Part shown: positions 32,657-43,447 of the stretch, piece after piece
Layout: each line of letters starts with the position of its first letter
How positions within the stretch are numbered: position 1 is the first letter of the stretch
Assembly (NCBI GenBank): GCA_011037195.1
Contig: JAAEAF010006611.1
Location: 31,998 to 95,997 of the forward strand
Length of the DNA stretch: 64,000 nucleotides
Reading direction: 5' to 3'
DNA from: Triatoma infestans
Taxonomy: Eukaryota; Arthropoda; Insecta; Hemiptera; Reduviidae
Position numbers and translations under genes: made by a program
The notes under the pieces: model-generated
What the model was told of the DNA's origin: nothing
Seen by the model: the letters and a program-made list of their open reading frames with translations, nothing else
Databases searched by the model: none

Positions 32657-34000
32657 CAATACTATATTCTTTAGATTCATTTTAAAAGAGCGCTTTATTA
32701 TTTGTTATCATTAACAAAAAGTCTCAATCAAAAAACTTTTAGAAAAAATAGGAAAAGCCAGCAGTTATTTGAATTACATAAAAACAGAATGTACTAACTT
32801 AAGTAATTTGTACAACAACAAAAAAATAAAGTTTATGTGATAAAAAAATGTTATGGGTAAAGTTTTTTAAGTGGTTTGTAAAAGCTAAGGGTAGCGGAGA
32901 AGTGGTTTTTGCCTTTAAAACATCCGATAGCTATAGCCCACCTCCTCACTAACTGAGGAAGTACCGTCATTAATATACAACGTTTCTAAACAATCAACAG
33001 CATCAATAAATTGTGCAATTTTTAAACAAGAAAAAAGTATATTCTCTTTAATCTATTGTGAGCAGAGTATAAAACAGGAAAAAGAAATGAGAAAGCTTTA
33101 AAGAAAATAAAATTTTCAGCTAGCTTTATCGTTTAGTGTAATGAACTTAAAGTACGGTATAATGTTGGGAGATAATAAGAAAGAAAATGCAAGAATGCCT
33201 TGCCTCTTTATTTATTTATTTATTTTTTTAAAGTGGAGAGCAATTAAAAGAATTCATTACTATTTAATCATTAAATAAAGTCTTATAAACCATTCTCTGA
33301 TGCTATTCTACTCGTAATACTTTTCTAAAGTAATATTTTACAATCCACATAATCAAGATTAAACATAAATTATTCACTATTTTCTCTTAGCTTCACTTGT
33401 TGGAGGCTCTGCCCTCAAAACAGTTTTTTTTTTTTTAATGATCAGACACAATTATTATTAATATTGGGTTAACTTAATTTGAATATTTCTCCTAGCAGGT
33501 GCCCCTTAAGGGAGCATTCTAAGTCCTCTTTTCTACACGTTATACACTTCTGACATCTCCCCCTCATCTTTAATATTGCTCTTTATCTTGGCAGATAACA
33601 CTGACATCTTCTCCACACATAAAGATCTCCCCGTTACTTGTCTTACAAGCTATCAGGAAATCTGGTTCAGAAAATGGTGAATTGAAATTAATTAGACAAA
33701 AAGCCCAATATAACTTTTATGCCTTAACCAGGTTACATTAATCTTTTTAAGTCCAAGCAATTTCGCTCTTCGTTAGCAACTAACTCCGAGTTTTTTTTTT
33801 TTAGATTTCTGTATTTAAGTATGAAAACGATAAAATTCGATAATTTTGATTCCGATACTTTATAGATATCGAGAAATTAATTTTTATGGGTGCTGGAAAA
33901 ACAGTAGCGTTATGCTTTATACTAAAATACCACTTCGCTATAATATACGGTTTTATTACCTACATAATGTTAAAACACATTAGAAGCATTTATAGAATTC
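32657..34000. other. AT-rich stretch, no gene
   Basis: No coding region recognised. A less AT-rich patch at 33495-33670 (CAGGTGCCCCTTAAGGGAGC) shows no frame longer than chance. 33880-33970 resembles 52900-52990 (GTAGCGTTAT...TACCACTT...TATAATATACGG), a part of the dispersed repeat. Confidence 0.45.
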
Positions 34001-34200
34001 TCCAAATTTGAAGCAAATTTTTAACTTACAGTGCGATATTACAGAAAATTTTTTTGAGCTTATTGGAATTTTCTTAAAAACGGCTCCAATGATTTTCTTA
34101 TAACCTTTTCCCTGCCCTATTTTTGTGATAAAAAGTACCCAAAAATCACCATGATAAAGAAATCTTCTATCCGATTGATTTATCACAAATGTAGTATTTA
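34001..34200. repeat. Dispersed CCGGAAGT-type repeat copy
   Basis: TTCTTAAAAACGGCTCCAAT followed by GATTTTCTTATAACC is the hallmark block, with CAGTGCGATATTACAG upstream. The minus-strand 68-residue frame across it is the repeat in translation. Confidence 0.5.
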
Positions 34201-34530
34201 TTTTGCACCAAAGTTGTTTTGGTAATTCATCATCTTCACTTTACGAAATAGAACTATTATGACTGTCGCTTTCAGATTCTTTAATGCAGTCTGCTTCTTC
34301 TTCGTAATCACTATCCAAATTCATCTTGCCTATATAGATCCTTGTTTTAGCGAGCTTAACTCTCAATAGTAATCACTACCACTGATAATAAAATCCCTAA
34401 AAGATTACAAAAAAACTAAAGCCAAGAAACTCCATATCATATAAGCACAGTAATAGGTACAATTTCATGGTGAAGCTACCACCATGACTAAATGAAATGA
34501 AACAGTAGTTTCATATACATTAATGTACAA

Positions 34531-35290
34531 CAGAGTTGGGCAATTATTGTAATTTAAAATTGCAGAAATAAAATTACAATTACATATAATTGTAATTGGT
34601 AATTGCAATTACTGTCTGAAGCATTGTAATTGTGGTTCACAATTACAATTACTGGTTGAGCTAAAGTAATTCAACGTACATGTGATTGTAATTGTATTTC
34701 TGCAATTCCAAGTAATGTTGAAAAGTAATTTTGATGCAATTACAAGTAATTGTAATTGGTAATTGCAATTTATTATTAACACCAAAATGGCACTAAAAAA
34801 AGTAATTAAATACAACTCTCTCAAAAGTAATTAGAGACTGAATTCTCCTGAAATTTTTGCCAATTTTTAATGATAATTGGGAGATCGAATTTATTTAACC
34901 CAAGAGATTATTGAGTGGAAATACGGCAGAGTTTACTTTTCTTGAATTAATTAATTTTTTTTTTTTTTGGGTATTTGTATTTGTAATTCTATTACTGAAA
35001 ATACAAGTACATATAATTGTAATTACAAATACCTAGTGACAAGAAGTAATTGTAATTGAGAGCTTCAATTACAATTACAGTAATTGGAAGAAGTATTTGC
35101 AATTACTTTAAACGATTACAGTAATTGTAATTGGATATTGCAATCACTTCCGTGTAATTGTTCTTTGGAACCAGTTATTTCTATATTTTGGACCATTTAA
35201 CTGTATTCCTATTGAAAGTACAGTCCAATTTTACTCATGTAATTGAAGGTGTAATTAAATACTCATGTAATTAATTACTGCCCAACTCTG
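34531..35290. mobile_element. hAT-type non-autonomous element (MITE)
   Basis: Inverted ends CAGAGTTGGGCA...TGCCCAACTCTG and a perfect 8-bp duplication ATGTACAA at 34523-34530 and 35291-35298 identify a hAT-superfamily element. It is 760 bases with no transposase. The interior is packed with TAATTGTAATTG / CAATTACAATTAC motifs in both orientations, denser towards the two ends. Confidence 0.9.
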
Positions 35291-35298
35291 ATGTACAA

Positions 35299-35839
35299 TA
35301 TTAATTATTGCAAGTTATAAAGTTCAAAATAATAAATAAAGCAAATATTTACATTATATTCAGAGGTTTTGATGTTCGTTACGACCGTTGTATTCAATAT
35401 TGTAAAATAGATGTTGAGATTAGGTCATCATGACTTTCAGTAAATTATTATATTACCTAAATGGAAATGATTGGCCTAAATTAGTTAACTTTATTAAAAC
35501 GGCTTGGGATTGTAAATTTAGGCGGCTAATCCAAGAATTTAATTACTAATTTTTTTTACATTCCCTTTTATTGTTTTCTTTTTTAAATTAGAATGAATTT
35601 TTTTAGTTTATTTGGTTTAGTTTTTTGTTTTTTTGTTTGTTTATCCATTTATTTGTTATTTGTTTATTAATGATAATATTGTAAAAATTTATTTTATTAT
35701 TCTTGGTAGGAAGATGTAAATTTTGAATTGAAACCTTATCATAAAATTTAATTTAAATTAAAGTTTGATCATAAATCAATTGTAATTAAAATGATTGAAC
35801 TTTAATGTTTATAATACGACGACCACTCCAAACGGTCTT
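35299..35839. other. AT-rich stretch, no gene
   Basis: No coding or repeat feature beyond T/A runs (35576-35660). Confidence 0.5.
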
Positions 35840-36780
35840 TAACCATGATTATGTCTCTCAGTATATATATAACTGAATGTACACACTATTTTACTTTATA
35901 AATAAAGTCCATTATTATTATTATTATATTATATTATTATTTTAATATTGCACTACAAAAACTTGGGGGCAGGAACCTGCAACCCTAAATATAAGGAAAA
36001 AAAAAAAAAATTAACTGATTTGTAGGGTACGCCGAACTATACGTGCCGAATCAAGCAGGACCGATTTTTGAGCTTGGCTGTCAGGTGCTTAGGTAGACCT
36101 AGTCTACTAATAGTTTCAGCCGTAGTTTTTGGGACAAGTCCATCTACTGATATAATCACCGGATATATCGCGGCCATCTCCAAGTTATATATTTCTTTTA
36201 ATTCGAAGGAGAGGTCTTGATATTTCCTTAGTTTTTCCCCTCTTGCCTTCAGAACATTTTCGTCAGTAGGGATGGCTACATCGATAATACAAGCCGTTTT
36301 ATTCTCTTGGTCCATTACTAATATATCCGGCTTATTATGGACTACTGTTCGGTCCGTATATATCTGTGTGTCCCAATAGATTTTGATTTGCCCTATTTGC
36401 AGGAACGAAGGGGGGAGAATATTTATAGTAAGCCGGCGTGTCCGATTTGAAAGAAAATTTGTCCAGCAAGGCTATATAAATTATTTTTGCTACATTGTTA
36501 TGTCGCTCTAAATACTCTTTCGGAGCTAGAACAGTGCAACCAGCCATAATATGCTGGATACTTTCTACCATCGTCTGACATAGCCGACGTCTGTCACTTA
36601 TTATTATTAATTATTATTATTATCTATCCTATCTATACCTATCAATTATTATTATTATTATTAGTATTGTAAATAAAGTTACCATTAACAAAAACAATGA
36701 TAAAAGTAGATTTTTTGAGATATCGGTAAATAAATAAATGAATATTTATACCAAGCTTTCACAGAATTTTGTTAAAGTCT
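35840..36780 (+). repeat. Repeat unit R38 split by a LINE inserted in its (ATT)n core
   Basis: The left part (35840-35915: CTCTCAGTATATATA..., CACACTATTTTACTTTATAA, ATAAAGTCC) and the right part (36667-36780: GTAAATAAAGTTACCATTAA, ACAAAAACAATGATAAAAG, TTTCACAGAATTTTGTTAAA) are contiguous in the inverted copy at 38380-38610, where only an (ATT)n tract separates them. Here ~650 bases of LINE sequence sit between two ATT-rich tracts. Confidence 0.75.
35945..36600 (-). pseudogene. R4/Dong-like LINE 3' end (restriction-like endonuclease domain)
   Basis: Minus-strand frames: LCQTMVESIQHIMAGCTVLA at about 36585-36530 (end of a knuckle), YLERHNNVAKIIYIALLDK, then, after a frameshift near 36330, NKPDILVMDQENKTACIIDV (a PD-x(n)-D endonuclease core) and ENVLKARGEKLRKYQDLSFE, ELKEIYNLEMAAIYPVIIS and the LPKHLTAKLKN tail, stopping near 36037. 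This C-terminus is common to LINEs with a restriction-like endonuclease, of the R4/Dong type. It is 5'-truncated and lies in an (ATT)n tract. Clade placement is by recognition only. Confidence 0.7.
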
Positions 36781-38379
36781 TTTCAAGGCTTGATTAGAAA
36801 AGATGTTAAATCTCCAAAGGGATGAATTGATAAAAAAAACACTCTCAAAATTAAATACTAATTTATGAATTTAAAGTTAAATTTTAATAATTTGTTGAAA
36901 CTGTGTAAATTATTGTCTCAATGCTTTTTCTATTGTTCATATTTCAAATCAACCAGTGAGTAGCGGCCAAAGACAAAGCAAATTTCTCCACACAACTTAT
37001 CTTAAAACATATATAACATTGTTAAATTATTTGTTCGGTATTTATCGAAATTTAAATTTGCCGCCCTAAAAAATTTAATATACTAAATATAAACTGATAA
37101 CTCTAGGCTGTGTCCTAATCAGAGAGTGGGGGTAGTCCCTTTGAAATTGCCCTTCCACTCAGTCACAAAGTAACATCCAGACAAGTAACATAATGCAGTG
37201 CGAATATTTGCCTACTTAATTTGCATTTCCGCCTTTCCGTTTGGTGGAAAACCCATGTTTGCCACATCTGGTTTTCCTCAGCGTTAATCGTGATAGTCGA
37301 TTTCTTGTCGGGTGAGTGCCTACGGATTCTCCAAGCCTGTAAGAGTGAACGGCAAGCACGTGGTCTCTACTTCCGCTGCTTCTCCGACCGTACAGCTTTC
37401 CTGGAGCCCGTTTGAATTGTCATCTACTTTCATCAGCCGTACTGTGTGGACAACGACGCTGGAGTTACAGGCATATGGTTCCCTTTTGTTTCCCTTTTCC
37501 TGTCTCCTATTTTCCTTCCATTCCCCATATAGGCTGAAGGTCAGTCGAACCACACTAATTTTAAGGTGTCTGCGTTTGGAGGTAAGCGCCACTCCTTTTG
37601 GCTTGGTGAATTTAATAACTATTTTTTGCTTCTCATTTTGTATTTGTTAAATATTAATTTGTTCATGTTATCTGAGCCCATATGGCTCAATCTTTTATAC
37701 AGTCCACTCAATATTTTCCGTAACTTAATATTATCAAAAATTTCATTTATTATTCATTTTATTATACCCCCTGTTAATCACTCTAACAGAGCCTAGCAGA
37801 GGTATTAATTATTAAATATATCATACCTGTCTTTTTATACCAAACAGAGCCTACCAGAGGGACTGGAAAGCCTACGAAAGGCGCCCCCCTCTCACCCTTT
37901 TAATTTTCTTTTATTGTTTTATTTTATTTCCTGTTTTTTTATTAAACATTATTATTTATTTTTTTAAACTCTAATTGGGAAAAGTATTTTTCCATCATAT
38001 TTTTCAATATGACCTCTTTAAAATCTATCCTATGATGGATTTAGAAGCCTAGGGAGTTGAATTGCAAAAAAAAACATCCATTAGAGGTACTACGCTCAAC
38101 TCAAATAGTCGCATACATTGTAACGCCTATATGATTTATGAGCAATTGGAGGAGTGAGAAATGCCAGCTGCTTGTCTTATATAGGATATCCAACAGCGAC
38201 GTGAGATCCCTAAAGAATTCTTTAGTTCTCCCAACTTTTACAGGACTCCTTAAAATGTGACTTAAAAAAACACAGAAGATATTCATGTACTGAAATATTA
38301 TTTCACAATTCACGATTTTTTGTCAGATTTTCTTAAAAACATAGGTTTGTTTGTTTTTTTTTTTTAAAGTAAAAGTCTT
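36781..38379. other. No gene recognised; unusual GC-richer patch at 37200-37620
   Basis: The patch has several overlapping open frames on both strands (37221-37650) but no domain, so none is called. Downstream, ACAGAGCCTASCAGAGG occurs twice (37788 and 37846). Confidence 0.4.
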
Positions 38380-38610
38380 GTATCCTTTAATTTTTTTTGT
38401 AAGACTTGAACAAAATTCTGTGAAAGGTTGGTGTAAAATATTCTTTTATTTATCGACACCTCAGAAAATTAACTTTTATCATTGTTTTTGTTAACGGTAA
38501 CTTTATTTACAATAATAATAATAATAATAATAATGGACTTTATTTATAAATTAAAATAGTGTATACATTCAGTAATATATATACTGAGAGACATGCATAC
38601 ACTCTAGGAA
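38380..38610 (-). repeat. Repeat unit R38, uninterrupted copy
   Basis: The minus strand reads ATTACTGAATGTATACACTA, TAAATAAAGTCCATTATTAT..., then TTGTAAATAAAGTTACCGTT and ACAAAAACAATGATAAAAG. It is the inverted counterpart of 35840-36780 and preserves the (ATT)n core (38511-38535) without a LINE. Confidence 0.75.
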
Positions 38611-38819
38611 TCCATTTTCAATGTCAACAAATATAAAATAGAGTAATTGGCTTAAATAAATGAATTGAAAAAGAAAATGTTAGAATCTTTTAGAGAAAAT
38701 GTCTATAAATTGTGGAAAACAAAAAAATAAAAAATTACAATGGTAACCTTTGTTTTTATGTTTGACAGATTTTTCCCTCAAAATTTTTGTATTGGGTCTT
38801 TCACAGATGTCCAATCGTA

Positions 38820-39774
38820 ATAATCAAGTTGTTTGCTTCGTTGCATCTGGGAAGCACCCTTGCAGCAGTGGGGTCCATGGCTCAGAAGTTAGCCAAAGTT
38901 GACGATTCTATTTTCCAGTCTACCTTCGCGTTTAGCCGCGAGGTTAAGGAATGTGCGGATAGGCTGGGCCTGAACAATGTCAATGTCGAGGAAGCCCACA
39001 ATTTAAGAAGGATAAGGCAACAGTTAAGAGAAAAGGCCTTTGACGAGTGGGCGAGTTGCAAATGGCAAGGCTACGGTGTCCAGCATTTTAGAGACACTAC
39101 GTATGGCAATAAATTTGTCTGTGAAAAACAATTATTGTCTGGATCTGAGTGGACGAATGCACTGAAGCTGAGTTTTAATTATACTTCACTCCGCGGTGTG
39201 CCAGGCGTCGGCAATCAGGCGATGCGAGATGTTGGGCTCCTCTGCCGCAAATGCGGAAGAGAGACCGAAACTCCAGCCCATGTGCTGGGAAAATGCCCGA
39301 ATAACATGCTCCTCGTCATTCGCCGACACCACAATGTCAAACGTAGGGTCATCGAGTTATTAAAGGAAAAAGGCTATGCATGCTATGAGGAGGTCTACTG
39401 TGTTGACACGGACGGCGCCTCAAGATACGCAGATATAGTAGCATTCGATAAAGATAGTCGATCTGCGTTAGTTGTCGACCCTACGGTTAGGTATGAGAGC
39501 AACGATCCAGACCCAGGCCAAGCAGATTAATGAAGAAAAGAGAGCGATTTATGAGAAGTGCGTTAACTTTCTCCAAGAAAAGTTCCTACAAGAATTTGGA
39601 GAAAGGAACTTTGCAGTTCACGGCTTATGGTTCGGCTCTCGGGGGGCAATCCCAATGGCTACTGCTGAATTTTTTGATAATGTCGGCATTGACAAAGGGA
39701 ATTTGACCCGGCTGGTGGAGCAAATTATCTTGGATTCCTTGGGAATCCTCCATAATCACATCTACGGTCATTGA
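38820..39774 (+). pseudogene. R2-like LINE C-terminus: CCHC knuckle and endonuclease
   Basis: The 38787-39530 frame (in-family sequence from about 38830) carries CRKCGRETETPAHVLGKC (C-x2-C-x8-H-x4-C) at about 39244-39297 with RRHHNV after it. The restriction-like endonuclease core is SRYADIVAFD...SALVVDPTVRYE at about 39421-39498. In R2-type proteins the first motif is usually PD; here it is AD. A frameshift at about 39520 moves reading to the frame ending at 39774 (QINEEKRAIYEKCVNFLQEK ... HNHIYGH). The element lacks its RT palm and its N-terminal fingers, so it is a 5'-truncated dead copy, with substantial uninterrupted coding length suggesting a fairly recent insertion. Confidence 0.85.
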
Positions 39775-39775
39775 T

Positions 39776-41065
39776 AAATGGTATTATTTAAGGCCCTGCG
39801 TATTGAGTTTATTTATGTATGTTTCATTCTTATTTCGCTTATTCTTTGCGCTATTTACTTTAGTTTTGTAACGTTTGTGTCTTTTGGACTTGAGATTGTC
39901 TCATGAAGATAGATTAGTAATCTGTGTTTTTTATAGCAACTCAATGAAATTGAGCAGCCACATCGACTTGGTTTGTCGCTGTAATCTCTACTATGATTTT
40001 TTTTCCATTATTTTAGTTATCTAATCAAACATAAAAAACATAATATACACTCATTCATAAACTCATATTATAAAATAAAATTTTTCATGTTAAGGAAACC
40101 TCAAAACAACTAAAAATTTCTGTGAAACCCAGCCTTTCCTGTTTCTTCCTTGTTATTTTGTATATAAATTTAATTCTGCGTAGACCCAAGATAATAGAAA
40201 CTTCTTGTTTACATTTACGTGTTTTTATTTGAATTGACAAGACTAATGAGATTAGTTGATTAGCTGGTTAGTTCACAAACTAAGTTAGGTGAAATCTTAC
40301 CTCACTTATTGATCCTACCACCGATAGATATCTCTGCTTCTTCTCTAAGATAGTTTATATATATTTGTATTTTTACCAAAAGTTTTAGAGTAACATTTTT
40401 AATCTACAGAAAATGATTTTTATATAGATATGGTCTTCCTCAAGTAGATATCTTGCCGAAGATAGGTTGCAGTAGCCGTTATACTCGCTGAGGCTTTTTT
40501 CGAGAGTGGCAATCCATGATTCAAAATGGTCTTTAGCACAATTAAGAGCCACTGGAAGTCTTGATCTAACAGAAGATTATAAGCATTCTGAGAGCGAGAA
40601 ATGGTTAAGAATGACAGCATATCATGCACTCCATATTTCATCATGATCGACACTTGATTACCCCAAAAATATGGGAACCATTTTGTTTTGGCTAATAACA
40701 GTGTTAAGTTGGTAATACTGCTTTTTGCTGTAGAAATTGCTCAAGTGTTCTTCCTCTATATCTAATTCCTCATTTTCAGTTTGTAAACTGTCAAATTTCT
40801 TCCAAAAAGATTCTTCTAATTTCTTAATCCTTACTTTAATTTTGCTGGCCTTTAATTCTGGTGTTATCTTTATTAATCATATATTTCTCGATTCTGGTTA
40901 GGGAAACTTTAACCCTAACTCGCTATGCACCTAGTCATTTTTTTTTTTATCCTCCATGCCTTAATTCTAGTTAGGGAAATAGGGGAGTAAATAAATTGTG
41001 ATAATACAAAATAAGAAATGAATGAATAATAAATTAGAAGGAGAATGCCTCACTAGTATCTTTTG
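39776..41065. other. LINE 3' UTR then AT-rich sequence
   Basis: 39776-40010 is probably the R2-like 3' UTR (TTGCTATAAAAAACAC-type complement, ending near the T-run at 39999). Beyond it no gene is clear except the weak remnant at 40420-40870. Confidence 0.4.
40420..40870 (-). pseudogene. Possible BEL/Pao-like gag remnant
   Basis: Minus-strand frames read KVRIKKLEESFWKKFDSLQT, ENEELDIEEEHLSNFYSKKQ and YYQLNTVISQNK at about 40860-40700. This W/F-acidic helical pattern resembles the N-terminal region of BEL/Pao Gag (DUF1759-like). The following 40653-40420 frame has no clear match. Evidence is pattern only. A host coiled-coil remnant is an alternative. Confidence 0.35.
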
Positions 41066-41069
41066 ACTG

Positions 41070-41835
41070 TGTATGTGATAACAAGAAGGAGTGATAACAG
41101 AAATATATAATTTTTAATTATAAAAATTATAACTAGTGGTGCCAGCTAGACGCTATTATTCAATACAATAGCTGCGGTCAGTGCACGGTCAAAGGACCGC
41201 CCGCCAAAGACACACTGCTTTCACAAGGGTCAACAAATCACTCAAAAGACCGACCACCTGGCTACAGTCCTTTGATAACTACCATCACCTGTCGCCACAC
41301 CTGTTCACCGACCTATTCAAGACCTAGGGTCAACACACGGCAATAAACAAACACTCAAGACCGACCACCTGGCTACAGTCCTTTGATAACCGCCAACACC
41401 TGTTCAAGACCTAGGGTCAACACACGGCAAGAGATGTTTGAGTGTGACCCGTAATTACAAGACTTGTCAATGTGTGGTGATGGCAATATAAGGTCTCTCT
41501 CTACAGGAAGTGGAGAGGACTATTCTTCAGTATTTCATCAGCGCAACATCAAGATTCTACCAGTGACATAATTCATACATCGGAGCGCGTCCCTATCTAA
41601 GTATTTAAACATATATTATTTATCAATTACTATAGTTGGTGCATTCTAGTTACAATTTAAATAATTTTAAATTAATTGTAGTTTATCTTTTCAAACGTTT
41701 AAATTATTGTTAATATATATATATTTTCGTAAATTCGTAATTAATATTCCGAATAACAACTCTCTAAAATCTCTAAATAACTCCCAACTATTCATCGCAT
41801 CACAACACCTCACCAAGACATCTGAACCCATTACA
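41070..41835 (+). mobile_element. Solo LTR, family LTR-A (copy 4)
   Basis: It begins TGTATGTGATAACAAGAAGG and ends CATCTGAACCCATTACA. ACTG flanks it at 41066-41069 and 41836-41839, a perfect 4-bp duplication. TATA-like CAATATAAGG lies at about 41486 and GCGCGTCCCTATCTAAG at 41587. The U3-like part carries a duplicated block (CCGACCACCTGGCTACAGTC at 41252-41271 and 41363-41382). It is the most diverged of the four copies. Confidence 0.85.
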
Positions 41836-41839
41836 ACTG

Positions 41840-43317
41840 CCACAATAAACGCTTCAAAATTGTACATAAAGCTTGACTGATGAATTCATGAATTTATCCG
41901 GCCCCGAGGTTTTAATTGGTTTTAAGAAACAAAATATTTAAACGTGTTGTAAACTTATATATTTATTTTATTTGATTGACTGACACACAGAGACTGGCAG
42001 CTTGAAGTGGCTGTGCAAAAAACGACAACTTCTACAGTAAAAACAGTGTTACAACCTTAACACACTTAAAACGGACTGTAAAGTACGAGTTAATTCCAAT
42101 AACTTCAGAATGAAGCGGTAGAAGTTAAATTTAATCACTAGACATCCCTAATCTCTACTGATAACCTCTACTGCTCGAGTGATATCGACTAGAAATACAA
42201 ATTTCATTGGGAAGGTACTTTTCACACATAAATCCCGATTCTGTATATACAGTTGAGATGACCGGTTTGAAGTTGGAGGAGCAATATGTTCAATGTACAT
42301 TTTCAAATGCTGAAGTTTAGGGTATAGAGAGTAATTAAGGACTTTCCCTTACAGAAAAGATTTGACTTCGCAAAGATATATTGAAAAAGTTCTTCTGGAG
42401 TAATTTGGTGTTGTTTATTGGGGAAACTAATATCATGATCTTAAACCTGTTAGCAGCCATAATCCATGATAATGCATAACCGCATGTAGCTTCAATTATC
42501 AGTTCTTGGAGCCAACATTGATTGTGTAAACAACTTTCAAGAAGGAAATAGCCAATTTTGGAAACAATCATTCTGGACATATTCTCAAAGAATTACAACG
42601 AAGCAATCACTATTTTGATTGAACCTTCTGTCAACAGCCGAAGAGCTCTCTTCAAGTTAGCTAAACTACGTAATCGAAGGTTAGACCAAGCACTAGTTTT
42701 AAACTCACCAACTTACATCATTCTGTGAGAACAAATTCTCCCCACATTCAGCTATACATTTCTGTCTTTATACCCACCAGCGTTAGTAAATATAAATAAA
42801 TTGAAAGTTAAAGTGTAAGTAGTGGGGTTGTACATCATTTATCATAACTCATCATCCTGCCTCCACATTAGCGGCAGCAACATCTTCAACCATTATAATG
42901 GCACAATGAGCTAGAAATATTAATGGATTCATGTAAGCATCCTTCGTTGTCTCAATCAACATCCAATGAAAAGAATGCAAAATGTGTCGAGCACTGAAGT
43001 CTTTTTTTCTTCTGCTTTTCCGAAATTTACAACTGCAAGTGAAATTGTTCCTTACAACAAGTAAATAGTTTCGAAACATTGTCATGAGAGAAGTCAACAC
43101 TCATTGGCTGCTCTCGAAATGAATGGAAATCAATTACTGAACTCCATCTCTGAGTATATCGCGTGGCCAATGCCGTCTCAAATGACGAATGGCATTATCA
43201 GGAGGTCTGAAGATGAGCGCTGGTATATTAGTGGATTAGAATAAGAGGAAAGGTGAGAATGAAATTTCTTGTAACAGGATGAAATTTCTTGTAACAAGAT
43301 TAAATCTTGTACAAAAG
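41840..43317. other. No gene recognised
   Basis: The minus-strand frames at 42335-42580 and 42852-43100 have moderately complex composition but match no family I know. They may be remnants of an old mobile element. A direct repeat GGATGAAATTTCTTGTAACA lies at about 43256-43298. Confidence 0.4.
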
Positions 43318-43447
43318 CTATAACTCGGCAACTTAGTTATAAAACCTGTGAGCGGAGTCAAATGGACGCCACTTTATACTAGAAAGATTAGGCAGTAGGC
43401 GGAGCTTATCAACCATTTAGGTGTCACTACTAAGTTGCCGAGCTATA
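43318..43447. mobile_element. Small MITE with inverted ends
   Basis: TATAACTCGGCAACTTAGT at the left and ACTAAGTTGCCGAGCTATA at the right are inverted repeats of ~19 bases with one mismatch, enclosing ~90 bases without coding capacity. The ends are TA-rich, so a TA duplication (Tc1/mariner type) is possible but cannot be proved from one copy. Confidence 0.6.

Noticed and set aside
34609..34824. 71-residue minus-strand frame
   Set aside because: It lies in the hAT MITE and is translation of its AATTAC repeats.
37221..37650. Cluster of open frames on both strands, possibly a gene
   Set aside because: Frames on both strands are equally open, no splice-consistent model emerges and no domain is seen; noted as a compositional patch only.
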